Of a DNA stretch of 62,517 bases, positions 1-8,632 are shown piece by piece. The notes below the pieces were generated by a model, which saw nothing but the letters and a program-made list of their open reading frames with translations, was not told where the DNA came from and searched no databases. The position numbers and the translations under genes are program-made. The stretch lies in NCBI RefSeq assembly GCF_009674775.1, contig NZ_WKKE01000030.1, positions 1 to 62,517 of the forward strand, read 5' to 3'. Within the stretch, counting starts at the first letter, position 1. Every line of letters starts with the position of its first letter. Origin of the DNA: Flavobacterium sp. LC2016-23. GTDB lineage: Bacteria; Bacteroidota; Bacteroidia; Flavobacteriales; Flavobacteriaceae.

Positions 1-194
1 TTTTTAACTTCAGTAAAATAAAAATTACCAACGGCAACTCCGCTCCCATCTTTAATATAAAAATGATTTGGAATTTCGACATGTGTCGTTATGTACTTTT
101 TATCATAAGTAAAAAAAAGCGTGTCTTTTGATTTTTCCTGAGCATTTATTAATGTTGAAAATAGACACAGCAAAATAAGAGCAATTGTTTTCAT
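1..194 (-). CDS. Secreted protein of unknown function, C-terminus cut by window edge
   Basis: The reading frame opens with ATG at 194 and runs off the left edge after about 64 codons. It begins with a classical signal peptide (MKTIALILLCLFSTLINAQ, probable cleavage after NAQ), so the mature protein should be periplasmic or surface-exposed. The visible mature part (KSKDTLFFTYDKKYITTHVE, then more) matches no family I recognise. It lies 13 bases downstream of the HExxH lipoprotein gene on the same strand and is probably co-transcribed with it. By analogy with the small lipoprotein genes that follow the JAMM-type lipoprotein at 22-24 kb, it could be a partner of that lipoprotein (inference). Confidence 0.75.
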   Translation of the reverse strand, partial: MKTIALILLCLFSTLINAQEKSKDTLFFTYDKKYITTHVEIPNHFYIKDGSGVAVGNFYFTEVK

Positions 195-207
195 AATATT
201 TTTTTCT

Positions 208-1632
208 TTAATTGGTACAAGGAGCTGCTTTACTTAACATTGGTACTCTATTAGCTAAAGCTTTTATTGCTGCTTTTTTATCTTCTGGTAAATCTGTCCA
301 GGCTTTTACGTTAGCATCTTGTAATCCTCCCCAGGCAAGAGCCTCATAAAATGCATCACTTGGGGCTTCACCGTAATATTGAGTGTATTTATTATAATCG
401 TCAGTTAAAACACTTTGATGAAATTTTTTCAAAGCTTCTTTCATACTATTAAGGTATAATGCAGCAATAGTACTATGTTGCTCTCCGTATGCTTCATATG
501 TTGTTTTAAAATCTAACCTTTCTTTATCTGTACCAAGTTTTGTACTGAGTTTTCTAAAAATATCCGCATGTATATATTCGTGTAAAATGGTTCTGGCAAC
601 ATCAAGTGAAGAATTTGTATTTGATTTAGAAATACTAATTTCTATATTGATTACTTTATTTACCGGAGGTAATGTTCTTCCATTAATTTCAGTTATAACT
701 CCATCTTTACTACTTGTTACTTTATCTTTAGAAACAATTAAAATATCAAATTCCGATTTTCCCTGAAAATTGGCTAATAACTTCTGAACAAAAGAATCTC
801 CACTTTTGTTTAATAAATCATTAAGACATTTTGCTTTTCCTATAAGTGCATCTGTAATTTTTACAGGCGTTGGTGCTGTTATACCTCCACCACCGCTATT
901 ACCACCGCCGCCGCCAGGCGAGGTATAACCGCCCGGGGTTGTGCCTCCAATCACAGGACCACGTGGGGTATAAATCACAGGTGTTCCCTTACTTGACCCC
1001 TTTACAATAACTTCTCTTAATGGAATTGCGGCACCGTCTCCGCCATCATTATGGCATCCGTCATCTAAATCAGAAAAAATACATTCACCAGTTTCCGGAG
1101 CTCTGTTTGTTTTGTTTCTATCAATCGCAAATTCAGCGACACCCTCTTCCACTACCTGATTATTTAAAAACTTAGCACCTCTTACAAAACCTTTTTTTAA
1201 ATCCCAAACCGTAATATATCCCGTAAAATCTCCTCCGTCAACAGACTGACTCTCCGGTTTAATATTCTTATTGGAATAGGCTTCGAACAATAGGGATGAA
1301 TATCTACCTTCATCTGATTTATAGATGTACAATTTCTGTTCCCATAAATCGCCCTGGTCTTTTTTCAATTCATTAATAGGAACAATAATGGTTTCTGTTC
1401 CGTCTTCTGATTTTGTAAGCTGAGCGTCATTCCAGTTATAATCTAAATTTTGCATCAATACAATATTTTCACCTTTATCTTCATAGGCATCAAACCACTT
1501 TTTAGCAGATTCAATACTTGTATCCTGAGGTATTTGTGTACCCGACGATGAACTGTCGTTTTCACAGCTCCATAAAATTAAGGCAAAGGAGATTAAAACT
1601 ATTCTTGCCGTCTTTTTTAATGTTGGTTTCAT
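208..1632 (-). CDS. Lipoprotein with C-terminal HExxH (zincin-like) domain
   Basis: This 474-aa protein starts with a lipoprotein signal peptide (lipobox LWSC, lipidated Cys23, then a Ser/Asp-rich tether). Residues about 40-170 form a domain (AKKWF, YNWNDAQLT, GYITVWD, KFLNNQVV) that recurs in the lipoprotein at 22557-23903. A Gly/Pro-rich linker (about 215-255) leads to a C-terminal domain with HEYIH at 351-355 inside DVARTILHEYIHADIF, the zinc-binding signature of gluzincin and SprT-like metallopeptidases; a downstream Glu-rich helix could supply the third ligand. One paralogous N-domain with different C-terminal enzyme-like domains is the layout of polymorphic effectors, but peptidase activity and export beyond the outer membrane are inference. 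A small secreted-protein gene follows immediately. Confidence 0.8.
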   Translation of the reverse strand: MKPTLKKTARIVLISFALILWSCENDSSSSGTQIPQDTSIESAKKWFDAYEDKGENIVLMQNLDYNWNDAQLTKSEDGTETIIVPINELKKDQGDLWEQKLYIYKSDEGRYSSLLFEAYSNKNIKPESQSVDGGDFTGYITVWDLKKGFVRGAKFLNNQVVEEGVAEFAIDRNKTNRAPETGECIFSDLDDGCHNDGGDGAAIPLREVIVKGSSKGTPVIYTPRGPVIGGTTPGGYTSPGGGGGNSGGGGITAPTPVKITDALIGKAKCLNDLLNKSGDSFVQKLLANFQGKSEFDILIVSKDKVTSSKDGVITEINGRTLPPVNKVINIEISISKSNTNSSLDVARTILHEYIHADIFRKLSTKLGTDKERLDFKTTYEAYGEQHSTIAALYLNSMKEALKKFHQSVLTDDYNKYTQYYGEAPSDAFYEALAWGGLQDANVKAWTDLPEDKKAAIKALANRVPMLSKAAPCTN

Positions 1633-1805
1633 GTTTATACTATTAATTATAATTACTTAAGGACAAAAGCCTGTTTAACTCCCCTCCGGAAGTGTTACTA
1701 TAAGCAAAATCTTGTCAAAGCTAAGCAAAAACTTTTTACTGTAAAAAAAACGCTACAAGTAGAAACAACTATTAAAAAATGTCAATATTTCATTAAGAAT
1801 GTAAA

Positions 1806-1857
1806 AAACCATAAACTACAAACCATAAACTATAAACCATAAACTATCAACCATAAA
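1806..1857. repeat. Degenerate 7-bp tandem repeat after the HTH gene
   Basis: Seven and a half copies of a heptamer alternate AAACCAT with AAACTAT/AAACTAC and once CAACCAT. The array ends 4 bases from the stop codon of the HTH gene at 1862 (minus strand), so on the coding strand it reads GTTTATG GTTGATA GTTTATG. Several other arrays in this window sit in the same place relative to stop codons. Confidence 0.8.
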
Positions 1858-1861
1858 CGGT

Positions 1862-2389
1862 TTACTTACGCAACAACCGCTCTCTCAAAACCATTTCTTC
1901 CTGCTGCAGTACCAATAGTTTTATGTTATATTGCTCTTGTACCAGCAGGCTGTTTTTCTTGAGGACGTCTTGGGCATTGCTTTTTATAAGCGGCAAAAGT
2001 TCTTCCTGCCAGGTATAGGTTTGCTGTCCTTTTTCGATCAGGGCATCAGCAATCCTGACTGCATTTTGAGCTGACTGGTATCTTTTTTTGCATCTCTCAA
2101 GTTGGTCCGCTGTAACGTGTTGCTTGTGTTGGTTAATGATAATCTCCTCTTCTAAGTATTTTTTTATTCGTGCCTCATTTTCCTTTAGGGCAGCAGCATC
2201 CGGTGCTTCGGCCTCGGCTTCTTTTACAATAGTAAGCATTTCGGTCAGTTTGAGTACAGCCGCTGTAGGCAGACTGCGCTTTCCTGACAAAAACATCGAC
2301 CATTGCGCGCGCGTCACCTGCAGCAGTATCGCCATCTCTTCTTGCGGTATTCCTAATAACGCTCCAACATTTTCCTCTTTTTTCATCAC
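1862..2389 (-). CDS. XRE-like helix-turn-helix protein with coiled-coil C-terminus
   Basis: This 175-aa protein has an N-terminal HTH of the XRE/lambda-Cro kind: ALLGIPQEEMAILLQVTRAQWSMFLSGKRSLP (about residues 9-40), in which an early helix (IPQEEMAILL), the recognition helix (TRAQWSMFLSG) and the KRSLP turn are visible. The rest is a long, charged, helical region rich in Glu/Lys/Gln (KENEARIKKYLEEE, LLVQEQYNIKLLVLQQEE), probably a coiled coil for dimerisation. The start is MMKKEEN. The promoter region contains two perfect GAAAC-N7-GTTTC palindromes, the first only 57 bases upstream of the start codon, so autoregulation is likely (inference). Target genes cannot be told from the window. Confidence 0.75.
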   Translation of the reverse strand: MMKKEENVGALLGIPQEEMAILLQVTRAQWSMFLSGKRSLPTAAVLKLTEMLTIVKEAEAEAPDAAALKENEARIKKYLEEEIIINQHKQHVTADQLERCKKRYQSAQNAVRIADALIEKGQQTYTWQEELLPLIKSNAQDVLKKNSLLVQEQYNIKLLVLQQEEMVLRERLLRK

Positions 2390-2401
2390 AGCTTCTTTTT
2401 T

Positions 2402-2540
2402 GTTTCTATTTTAATTCTGTTTCAAATTTATAAAAAATTTTATTTGAAACAAAAACTGTTTCGAATTTTTATTCTACTTTTTTTGAAACGCTTTTTGTTT
2501 CGAATTTTTTTTTATTCTATTTTGAAACTGTTTTTTTAAA
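2402..2540. promoter_or_regulatory. 39-bp operator repeat: GAAAC-N7-GTTTC palindromes
   Basis: GAAAC occurs at 2446, 2485 and 2524, and GTTTC at 2419, 2458 and 2497, so both half-sites recur with a strict 39-bp period. Two complete palindromes (2446-2462 and 2485-2501) share the 3' extension GAATTTTT and a 22-base AT-rich spacer with conserved ATTCTA. A 39-bp period places successive sites near the same helical face (about 3.7 turns). The array sits directly upstream of the HTH gene (start 2389) and is best read as its own operator. The remainder of the 2390-2800 gap is AT-rich and holds the presumed divergent promoter for the gene at 2801. Confidence 0.7.
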
Positions 2541-2800
2541 AGAGGAAAAAAAGTCCGGATAAATCTGAAAGGTAAAGCCTTTCATTCAACTCAAACTATG
2601 CTGCAAAACTATTTTTTTAAATGATAGCCTCTTTTTTCGTCTCATTACCATTCTTACAATTTTAAACCTGTCTTTATATAAAAAAATCAAAATTTATATA
2701 CCTAAACTACTCATAATTATATAATTCAATATTTTAATTCTATAATAGCAGAAGGCAACAATACTTATAATTTTGAATTGAACAGAATGTAATCATAATT

Positions 2801-3055
2801 ATGGAAAATTTAATTAATAGGGAAAACTTAGCCGATCTAAAAGAACTTATTGAAGATAAAATAGCAGCCGTTCCGGCTCCTTATTTATTGTATGGAGCGA
2901 TGGGCACGTTACTTTTATCTTCTTTTCTTAAAAAGAAGGGTCACCGCCAGGCAGGTTCTTTCATCGGAAAATTATCTATTCCCATTATCGCAATCGGACT
3001 TAAAAAATATTCAGACCAAATACAGGCTGAATCAGATTTTTATACAGAAAGCTAA
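2801..3055 (+). CDS. Small hypothetical protein with a hydrophobic middle
   Basis: This 84-aa protein has an acidic, helical N-terminus (ENLINRENLADLKELIEDKI), a hydrophobic stretch around residues 27-42 (PYLLYGAMGTLLLSSFL) followed by KKKGHRQAGSF, and a second hydrophobic segment (LSIPIIAIGLKKY). It could be a small inner-membrane protein with one or two short membrane segments, or a soluble amphipathic protein. I do not recognise the family. It is transcribed alone, with an AT-rich upstream region and about 230 bases before the next gene. Confidence 0.6.
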   Translation: MENLINRENLADLKELIEDKIAAVPAPYLLYGAMGTLLLSSFLKKKGHRQAGSFIGKLSIPIIAIGLKKYSDQIQAESDFYTES

Positions 3056-3287
3056 CTGTAGCACTTCTGACACCATTATGTACTTTCTCGTTTATTGCAT
3101 TACTTTCTCATAATCCGTAACAAAAACTGATAGACCCGGAAGTACATTTTTTTATAGTAGTTCTTAATTTTTGATCATTTCCAATCCGTATTACGCTTCT
3201 CTTTTTTTTAGAAGAAAACCGGATATTAATGGGGGTACAGGTATATTTTTATAACTGCCCCTGCATTTGAATAAACTTATTTACAAC

Positions 3288-6200
3288 ATGGAAACGATCC
3301 TTAAAAATCAGATAGAAACACTAACACCCGATTTTCCGGTAGTTGGTATTGGTGCCGCTGCAGGAGGACTGGATGCGTTTAAAAAACTGCTCGAATCCCT
3401 ATCGGAAGATTCAGGAATGGCTTATATTATTATACAGCACCAGACCGCAGATCACCCCGGCAGGCTTACTGAAATGTTAGCCCGGCACAGTAAGATCCCT
3501 GTTCACGAAATCATTCATACCATAACACTTGTTCCCAACCATATTTACGTTATTCCTGAAAATACTACCATCGTTGCGATTGACGGTAGGCTGCAGCTCA
3601 GGCAAAGAATTCGCAGCGATAAAACAAACAGCCCTGTCGATCTGTTTTTTGAATCACTGGCAAAGGTGTACAAAAGTTTTACAATTGGCGTTCTGCTTTC
3701 AGGCACCACCTTTGATGGCACCATGGGTTTTAAAAGAATCAAAGAATCCGGAGGTGCAACAATGGTACAGGATCCGGAAACGGCTGCTTTTATGCGAATG
3801 CCGCAAAGTGCCATTGATGCCGATGCAGCCGATTTTGTGCTTTCTCCCGAAAACATACCCGCTCAGTTACTAAAAATAAGCAATAGCTACAATACTAATC
3901 ACGGGTATACGGAAGAAGATCATATTCCTAAAAGTGAAGAAGAAATAGTATTTCAGATTATTAACCTTATTTTTTTGAAGACCGGTCATGATTTTCGCCA
4001 CTACAAACAACCCACTCTTCGAAGACGAATTGCCAGAAGGATGGTAATCGTGGGCAAAGATACACTGGAAGATTACTATAATCTGGTTCGAAATGATAAG
4101 GCAGAACAAGATTTTTTGTTTAATGATTTTCTAATTCCGGTTACTTATTTTTTTAGGGACCAGAGTTTCTTTGACAGCCTGCCTGCATTTGTTCTGCCTT
4201 TACTTTTTCAGAATAGCAGCAATACTACTTTAAGAGTCTGGGTAGCGGGATGTTCAACAGGAGAAGAAGCCTATTCGATCGCCATTTGTATTCATGAATA
4301 TATACTAAAAACCAATTCTGACCTGAAAGTTCAAATTTTCGCATCGGATGTTTCTGAAATCAGCATTACAAAAGCCAGGGCAGCTGCCTATTTTACACAG
4401 GATGTGCAGCACATTTCTGAAGAAAGACTGAACAAGTACTTTGTAAAACATGATGGCCGGTACCAAATCAGTAAAATAATACGTGACATGTGTATTTTTG
4501 CTACCCATAATTTCACCAAAGATCCACCGTTTGCCAGAATTGATCTGGTCTCCTGTCGAAATGTATTGCTCTATTTTGATCCTTTTTTACAAAACAAAGT
4601 ATTAGGTTCTTTTCATTCTTCCTTAAAAGACAGAGGATTACTTTTTCTCGGAAAATCAGAAACGGCAGCCAGTGCTCCGGACTTGTTTGAAGCCATAGGA
4701 AAAACAGATCGGGTTTACATTCGTAAATTTGCCCCCAAAAGCTATGTACGGGAAAGTACCGATGCTTTGCGAAAAGAAACGACAGCTAAAATTATACCCT
4801 CTGAAACCACTACAACCGAAATTGATTTTAAAAAAATTGCCTGTGATATTTTATGCGCTCAATTTACACCTGCAAGTGTTGTTATAGACAAAGATCTCGA
4901 GATTATTCACTTTCAGGGAGACAACAGTCCGTTTTTGTCGCATTCGTCCGGAAAACCTAATTTTAATATTTTAAAAATGGTACACGATGATCTTAGTTTT
5001 GAACTTCGTAATGCCATTATCCGTGTGAAAGAGGGAAAAAAAACAGTTTCCAAAGAAAACATACCTATTAAAAACCAACCGTATCTTATTTCGTTTAAAA
5101 TAATCCCGTTAGAGAATGATGGTAACTATTTACTGGTCATTTTCTTTCAGCAGGAGGCACCGAAAACGACCGGCGAAAATCAATTCAAAACCAAAAGTAC
5201 GTCGCAGCAGCGCATTGGTGAACTCGAAACAGAACTTGCCCGGGTAAGAGACGAAAATAAAAGAGTAACGGATGAACAGCAAAAAACCCTGGAAGAATTG
5301 CAGGCTACGAGCGAAGCATTACGCAGCAGCAGTGAAGAACTCCAAATACTGAACGAAGATCTTGAAACTGCGACAGAAGAACTTCTGTCTGCTAATGAAG
5401 AGTTACTGTGTGTAAATGCTGAACTGCCGGACCGTCAGGACCAGCTTATTGCGATGCGCAATTACACTGAATCAATTGTTAAAACCATTCGGGGGCCTTT
5501 GCTTATCATTGATAAAAATTTTATTATCAAAAGTGCGAATCCGGCGTTTTACAAATATTTTAATACTTCAGAAAACGAAACAGAGGGTCAGGGCTTTTTT
5601 GAAATTGGAAGCGGTCAGTGGGATCTTCCGGACTTTAAGGCTCAGCTCCTTAAAATGCATGATACGGAAGTACCGTTAAAAGACTTTATCCTGGCTATTA
5701 CTTGCCGTGGAACTGGCAAAAAGACCATGATTGTGAATGCCCGCCCTATTGTAAATGCCAAACCGGAAGGCATGATGGTACTGGCAATAGAGGACATTAC
5801 CGATTTGGCAGTGAGTAATGAATTAGTACGGGCTAAAAATGCGGAATTGCAAAGGCACAACGAGCAATTGAAATTATTTACTTCGGGTGCCAGTGATGAT
5901 TTGCAGGAACCTCTTCGTAAAATTCATATGTTTAGCAAACGTTTTTATGAGAATGAAAAGAATCTCAGCGAAACCGGAAAACACAATCTCGAGCGCATAT
6001 TGTTCTTATCGGCCAATATGAGTCAGTTAATTACTGATCTTATTAATTACTCTAAAATTACTTTTATCGAAAAAGAGTTTAAAAGTACCGACATGAATTT
6101 ACTATTACGAAAAACCGTTACCGATCTGAAAGAAAGTATTAGCGAAAAACATGCGGTTATCTCGTTAGATGTTTTACCCTTACTAAGTGTAATTCCGCAT

Positions 6201-6563
6201 CAGATACAGCAATTGTTTACCAACCTGATCACTAATTCTATTAAATATGCCCAAGAAGGTGTGGTTCCGGAACTCAAAATAGAAAGCAGACAACCGTCAG
6301 AGGAAGAATTAATTGAAATTGGCGCAAATGACGAAACAAAATATGTGAAAATTTGTCTCAGCGATAACGGAATTGGTTTTGAAAAGGAGTACGAAAATCG
6401 CATTTTTGCCCCGTTTTACAGATTACACAACAAAGATGCCTCTACCGGAAGCGGTCTTGGACTAACTTTGGTAAAAAAAATAATGGAGAACCATCACGGA
6501 TTCATACAGGCCAAAAGTACCCTGAACGAAGGAACCCAAATGCATCTTTATCTGCCTGTTTAA
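3288..6563 (+). CDS. CheB-CheR-PAS-histidine kinase hybrid with altered catalytic residues
   Basis: Domain order: CheB methylesterase-like (about 15-200), CheR SAM-dependent methyltransferase (about 215-480; SAM motif VAGCSTGEEAYS, SCRNVLLYFDP), PAS-like segments, a long coiled coil (about 640-720), a PAS domain (about 730-850), and a C-terminal kinase module with intact ATP-binding motifs (N-box TNLITNSIKYA, G-boxes DNGIGF and GSGLGL). Two canonical residues are replaced: the CheB nucleophile motif reads GAAAGG instead of GASAGG (Ser to Ala), and the kinase phospho-acceptor motif reads ASDDLQEPL instead of xSHDLxEPL (His to Asp). CheB His (IIQH) and Asp (TTFDGTMG) remain. I use ATG 3288 rather than the in-frame TTG at 3267. 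Gliding Bacteroidota lack flagellar receptors, so this is probably a general sensory scaffold. The facing single-domain regulator is a likely partner. Confidence 0.92.
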   Translation: METILKNQIETLTPDFPVVGIGAAAGGLDAFKKLLESLSEDSGMAYIIIQHQTADHPGRLTEMLARHSKIPVHEIIHTITLVPNHIYVIPENTTIVAIDGRLQLRQRIRSDKTNSPVDLFFESLAKVYKSFTIGVLLSGTTFDGTMGFKRIKESGGATMVQDPETAAFMRMPQSAIDADAADFVLSPENIPAQLLKISNSYNTNHGYTEEDHIPKSEEEIVFQIINLIFLKTGHDFRHYKQPTLRRRIARRMVIVGKDTLEDYYNLVRNDKAEQDFLFNDFLIPVTYFFRDQSFFDSLPAFVLPLLFQNSSNTTLRVWVAGCSTGEEAYSIAICIHEYILKTNSDLKVQIFASDVSEISITKARAAAYFTQDVQHISEERLNKYFVKHDGRYQISKIIRDMCIFATHNFTKDPPFARIDLVSCRNVLLYFDPFLQNKVLGSFHSSLKDRGLLFLGKSETAASAPDLFEAIGKTDRVYIRKFAPKSYVRESTDALRKETTAKIIPSETTTTEIDFKKIACDILCAQFTPASVVIDKDLEIIHFQGDNSPFLSHSSGKPNFNILKMVHDDLSFELRNAIIRVKEGKKTVSKENIPIKNQPYLISFKIIPLENDGNYLLVIFFQQEAPKTTGENQFKTKSTSQQRIGELETELARVRDENKRVTDEQQKTLEELQATSEALRSSSEELQILNEDLETATEELLSANEELLCVNAELPDRQDQLIAMRNYTESIVKTIRGPLLIIDKNFIIKSANPAFYKYFNTSENETEGQGFFEIGSGQWDLPDFKAQLLKMHDTEVPLKDFILAITCRGTGKKTMIVNARPIVNAKPEGMMVLAIEDITDLAVSNELVRAKNAELQRHNEQLKLFTSGASDDLQEPLRKIHMFSKRFYENEKNLSETGKHNLERILFLSANMSQLITDLINYSKITFIEKEFKSTDMNLLLRKTVTDLKESISEKHAVISLDVLPLLSVIPHQIQQLFTNLITNSIKYAQEGVVPELKIESRQPSEEELIEIGANDETKYVKICLSDNGIGFEKEYENRIFAPFYRLHNKDASTGSGLGLTLVKKIMENHHGFIQAKSTLNEGTQMHLYLPV

Positions 6564-6602
6564 TTTTTAGAAAAAACGGATAAAAATAGCTGTATACTAA
6601 AA

Positions 6603-6628
6603 AAGCTGAAGAAAATTTTCTTCAGCTT
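6603..6628. terminator. Bidirectional hairpin terminator
   Basis: A perfect 26-bp palindrome (AAGCTGAAGAAAA and its complement TTTTCTTCAGCTT) lies between the convergent genes ending at 6563 (+) and 6686 (-). Its A/T-rich ends can serve both directions. Confidence 0.75.
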
Positions 6629-6685
6629 CTGCTTTATTTCAGGATATCGCCCGGTTTCACTAGTGCAATTTTGTATTAAAAATTA

Positions 6686-7132
6686 TTACAGCCTGGCTTT
6701 TTTCTTATTCTGCTGGATTGAAATCCAATCCATTTGCAGTGCGTTTTTAATTAGTGTTTTCAGGCCTTCAAATGAGCTGGGTTTTACAGCATATACGGAA
6801 GCTCCCAATTCAAGTGCTTTATCAATAGTTACCGGATCACTGCTCGTAGAAAGCATGACGATTGGTAATTTTTTCAAATTTGTATCCTGTTTAATTTGTT
6901 CTAAACATTCAAAACCATCTACTTTAGGCATATTAATATCCAGAAAAATGACTTCGGGCAACGGATCGGGATCACTATGCAAGATTTCAAGTAACTGCTT
7001 ACCATCTTCTGCCTGCGTCAGAATAACCGAACTGTCTACTTCCTGAAGTGCTTCGACAAACATGGATCGATCATCATCGTCGTCGTCTGCCAAATAAATG
7101 TTCCTCTGGGATTTGGAATTTTGTAGATCCAT
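6686..7132 (-). CDS. Single-domain response regulator (CheY/Rcp-like)
   Basis: This 148-aa protein is only a receiver domain: acidic pocket ADDDDDDR (about 16-23), phospho-acceptor Asp in VIFLDINMPKVDGFECL (about residue 65), switch Ser/Thr in VMLSTSSD, and the conserved Lys in AVKPSSF. It has no output domain, so it acts by protein interaction, as in Rcp1-type regulators of hybrid sensor kinases. It converges on the CheB/CheR/kinase gene and is a plausible partner, although that kinase lacks the canonical His and another phosphodonor may be needed (inference). Confidence 0.9.
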   Translation of the reverse strand: MDLQNSKSQRNIYLADDDDDDRSMFVEALQEVDSSVILTQAEDGKQLLEILHSDPDPLPEVIFLDINMPKVDGFECLEQIKQDTNLKKLPIVMLSTSSDPVTIDKALELGASVYAVKPSSFEGLKTLIKNALQMDWISIQQNKKKARL

Positions 7133-7476
7133 TACTGTATAAATTATATTTCAAAAAAATAAGACAAGAATTTAGAAATCCGCAAATGTTTATATAAATA
7201 TAAGCTTCTGAAAATCGTTAAACGATCGAATTACATCCCTGTAAGTGGTTAATAATAGTTAAAGATACTCTTTAAATTAAGAAAAAAAACATAGCAGCTT
7301 ATAAATGCATCAGAATAGTGCAATAATTTCCCCCTATTCGAATCAATATGATGTGATTATCCTGAATTTTAGAGGTGAGAGCTGTACTCCCCTTTTTATT
7401 TGTTAAAATAAAATATATTCCTGACGAACCAGAGCCTCCAGTTTATAACTCCTATTTCATAAACCCTAATTCCCTT

Positions 7477-7655
7477 AACCCATAACCCACAACCCACAAC
7501 CAATACCCAATACCCAATACCCAATACCCAATACCCAATACCCAATACCCAATACCCAATAACCAATAACCAATAACTAATAACTAATAACCAATAACTA
7601 ACAACCAATAACTAATAACCAATAACTAACAACCAATAACTAATAACCCACAACT
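7477..7655. repeat. Long heptamer tandem repeat array (CCCAATA / AACCAAT / AACTAAT)
   Basis: About 25 consecutive 7-base units begin as CCCACAA, become a pure CAATACC run (about 7500-7560), then alternate AACCAAT, AACTAAT and AACTAAC to 7655. The array ends 15 bases from the stop codon of the membrane protein gene at 7670 (minus strand). On that gene's coding strand it reads GTTATTG/GTTATTA. The minus-strand reading frame through it (MVVSYWLLVISYWLL) is an artefact of the repeat. The rest of the 7133-7669 gap shows nothing else. Confidence 0.9.
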
Positions 7656-7669
7656 CACATTAAAAATTT

Positions 7670-8329
7670 CTATTCTCCGGTTTCCCTATGTGGCGCATCA
7701 ACCGGTTTAGACTGGGAGGAACCTATTTGTCGTAAATAAATCGAAAGCACAATTATGGCAAATATGGAGAGAAATTCACTTTGCCAGTTCTGAAAAGATT
7801 CAAACCAAAATCTCGAATCTGTAATGTATTTTGAAGCGGTTTCTAAAGGTTTTCCTTTTAATGAAAGCTGCTCATTTTCATCCTTTAAGCTTCCATAAAA
7901 ATGGGCCAGAAATGACAGTGCAAATAATAAAAATAAGACTATACTTAAAGAATGTTTGTAAATTTTTAAAATCAGGCCTCCTTTTTTCACGGGTCCGGGA
8001 GCGCCTTTTCGTGTAGCTGAAGGGACTCTGTCCACCTCCTCGTCCTTATCAAAATCTTTAGATTCCGACGATCCCTTTTGCTGTAAAAAAATAGTCATGA
8101 CTACCAGCAGCCCCATCTGTAAAAATTCGCTTTCCCAGTTTTCAAAAGTAGACTCTATAAAATGTCCGGTGCTGAAATAGGAAGATACTGAAACCGAAGG
8201 AGCACCCAGTTCCATAAGCTCTTTATTATACTCTTCAAATCCGAATAGTATCTGTCCCGCCATTGCAGCTATAAACAGGACGAAAAAACAAATCGAGAGT
8301 CCGTTGTTGCGTAAAAAAGTTTTCATCAT
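7670..8329 (-). CDS. DUF6766-type membrane protein
   Basis: The 219-aa protein contains an internal duplication. Each half has a transmembrane segment, then a periplasmic segment ending in ES(T)F(E/Q)NW(E/Q)SEFL, and a second membrane segment followed by a Q(K/I)GSS(E/Q)SK cytoplasmic motif. Segment positions are roughly 11-30, 68-84, 128-147 and 185-203. This is the pattern of the DUF6766 family of small inner-membrane proteins of unknown function. It is a single gene on the minus strand, with a heptamer repeat array just after its stop. Confidence 0.8.
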   Translation of the reverse strand: MMKTFLRNNGLSICFFVLFIAAMAGQILFGFEEYNKELMELGAPSVSVSSYFSTGHFIESTFENWESEFLQMGLLVVMTIFLQQKGSSESKDFDKDEEVDRVPSATRKGAPGPVKKGGLILKIYKHSLSIVLFLLFALSFLAHFYGSLKDENEQLSLKGKPLETASKYITDSRFWFESFQNWQSEFLSIFAIIVLSIYLRQIGSSQSKPVDAPHRETGE

Positions 8330-8632
8330 TTCATTTTTATTCTCCCGGACCTGTTAATAACCAATAAAAAGAATGGTCCGTTTGCTTTATTATCTTACCT
8401 AAAAGTAATGCACTGCAAATAATCTGTTTTACATTATTGTGTTGCCGTTTTTATATTATTATCGCATGATTCGACACTTTACTCCTACCTTTAATTTTTG
8501 GAATGAAAATTTTATAAGACTGATACGCTATTATATAACTGTTTTTGAAATGAAATTACTTCCTTTAATGCCTTTGTAGCTAATTCAGCCCAAGCCTTTT
8601 TTTAGAATTTTTAGAACGACAAAAATTAATGT
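8330..8632. other. Divergent intergenic region, no gene seen
   Basis: About 300 AT-rich bases separate the divergent membrane-protein and GH130 genes. I see no convincing palindrome, exact TAnnTTTG promoter or small ORF. It must hold both promoters. Confidence 0.5.

Noticed and set aside
3267..3287. TTG start for the CheB-CheR-kinase gene
   Set aside because: The ATG at 3288 leaves all recognised domains intact and is the more usual start codon.
6686..7046. Overlapping plus-strand frame opposite the response regulator
   Set aside because: It is a shadow of the well-conserved receiver domain on the minus strand.
7396..7608. Minus-strand ORF of 70 codons (repeating YWLLVIS/YWVLGIG)
   Set aside because: It is the translation of the heptamer repeat array at 7477-7655.
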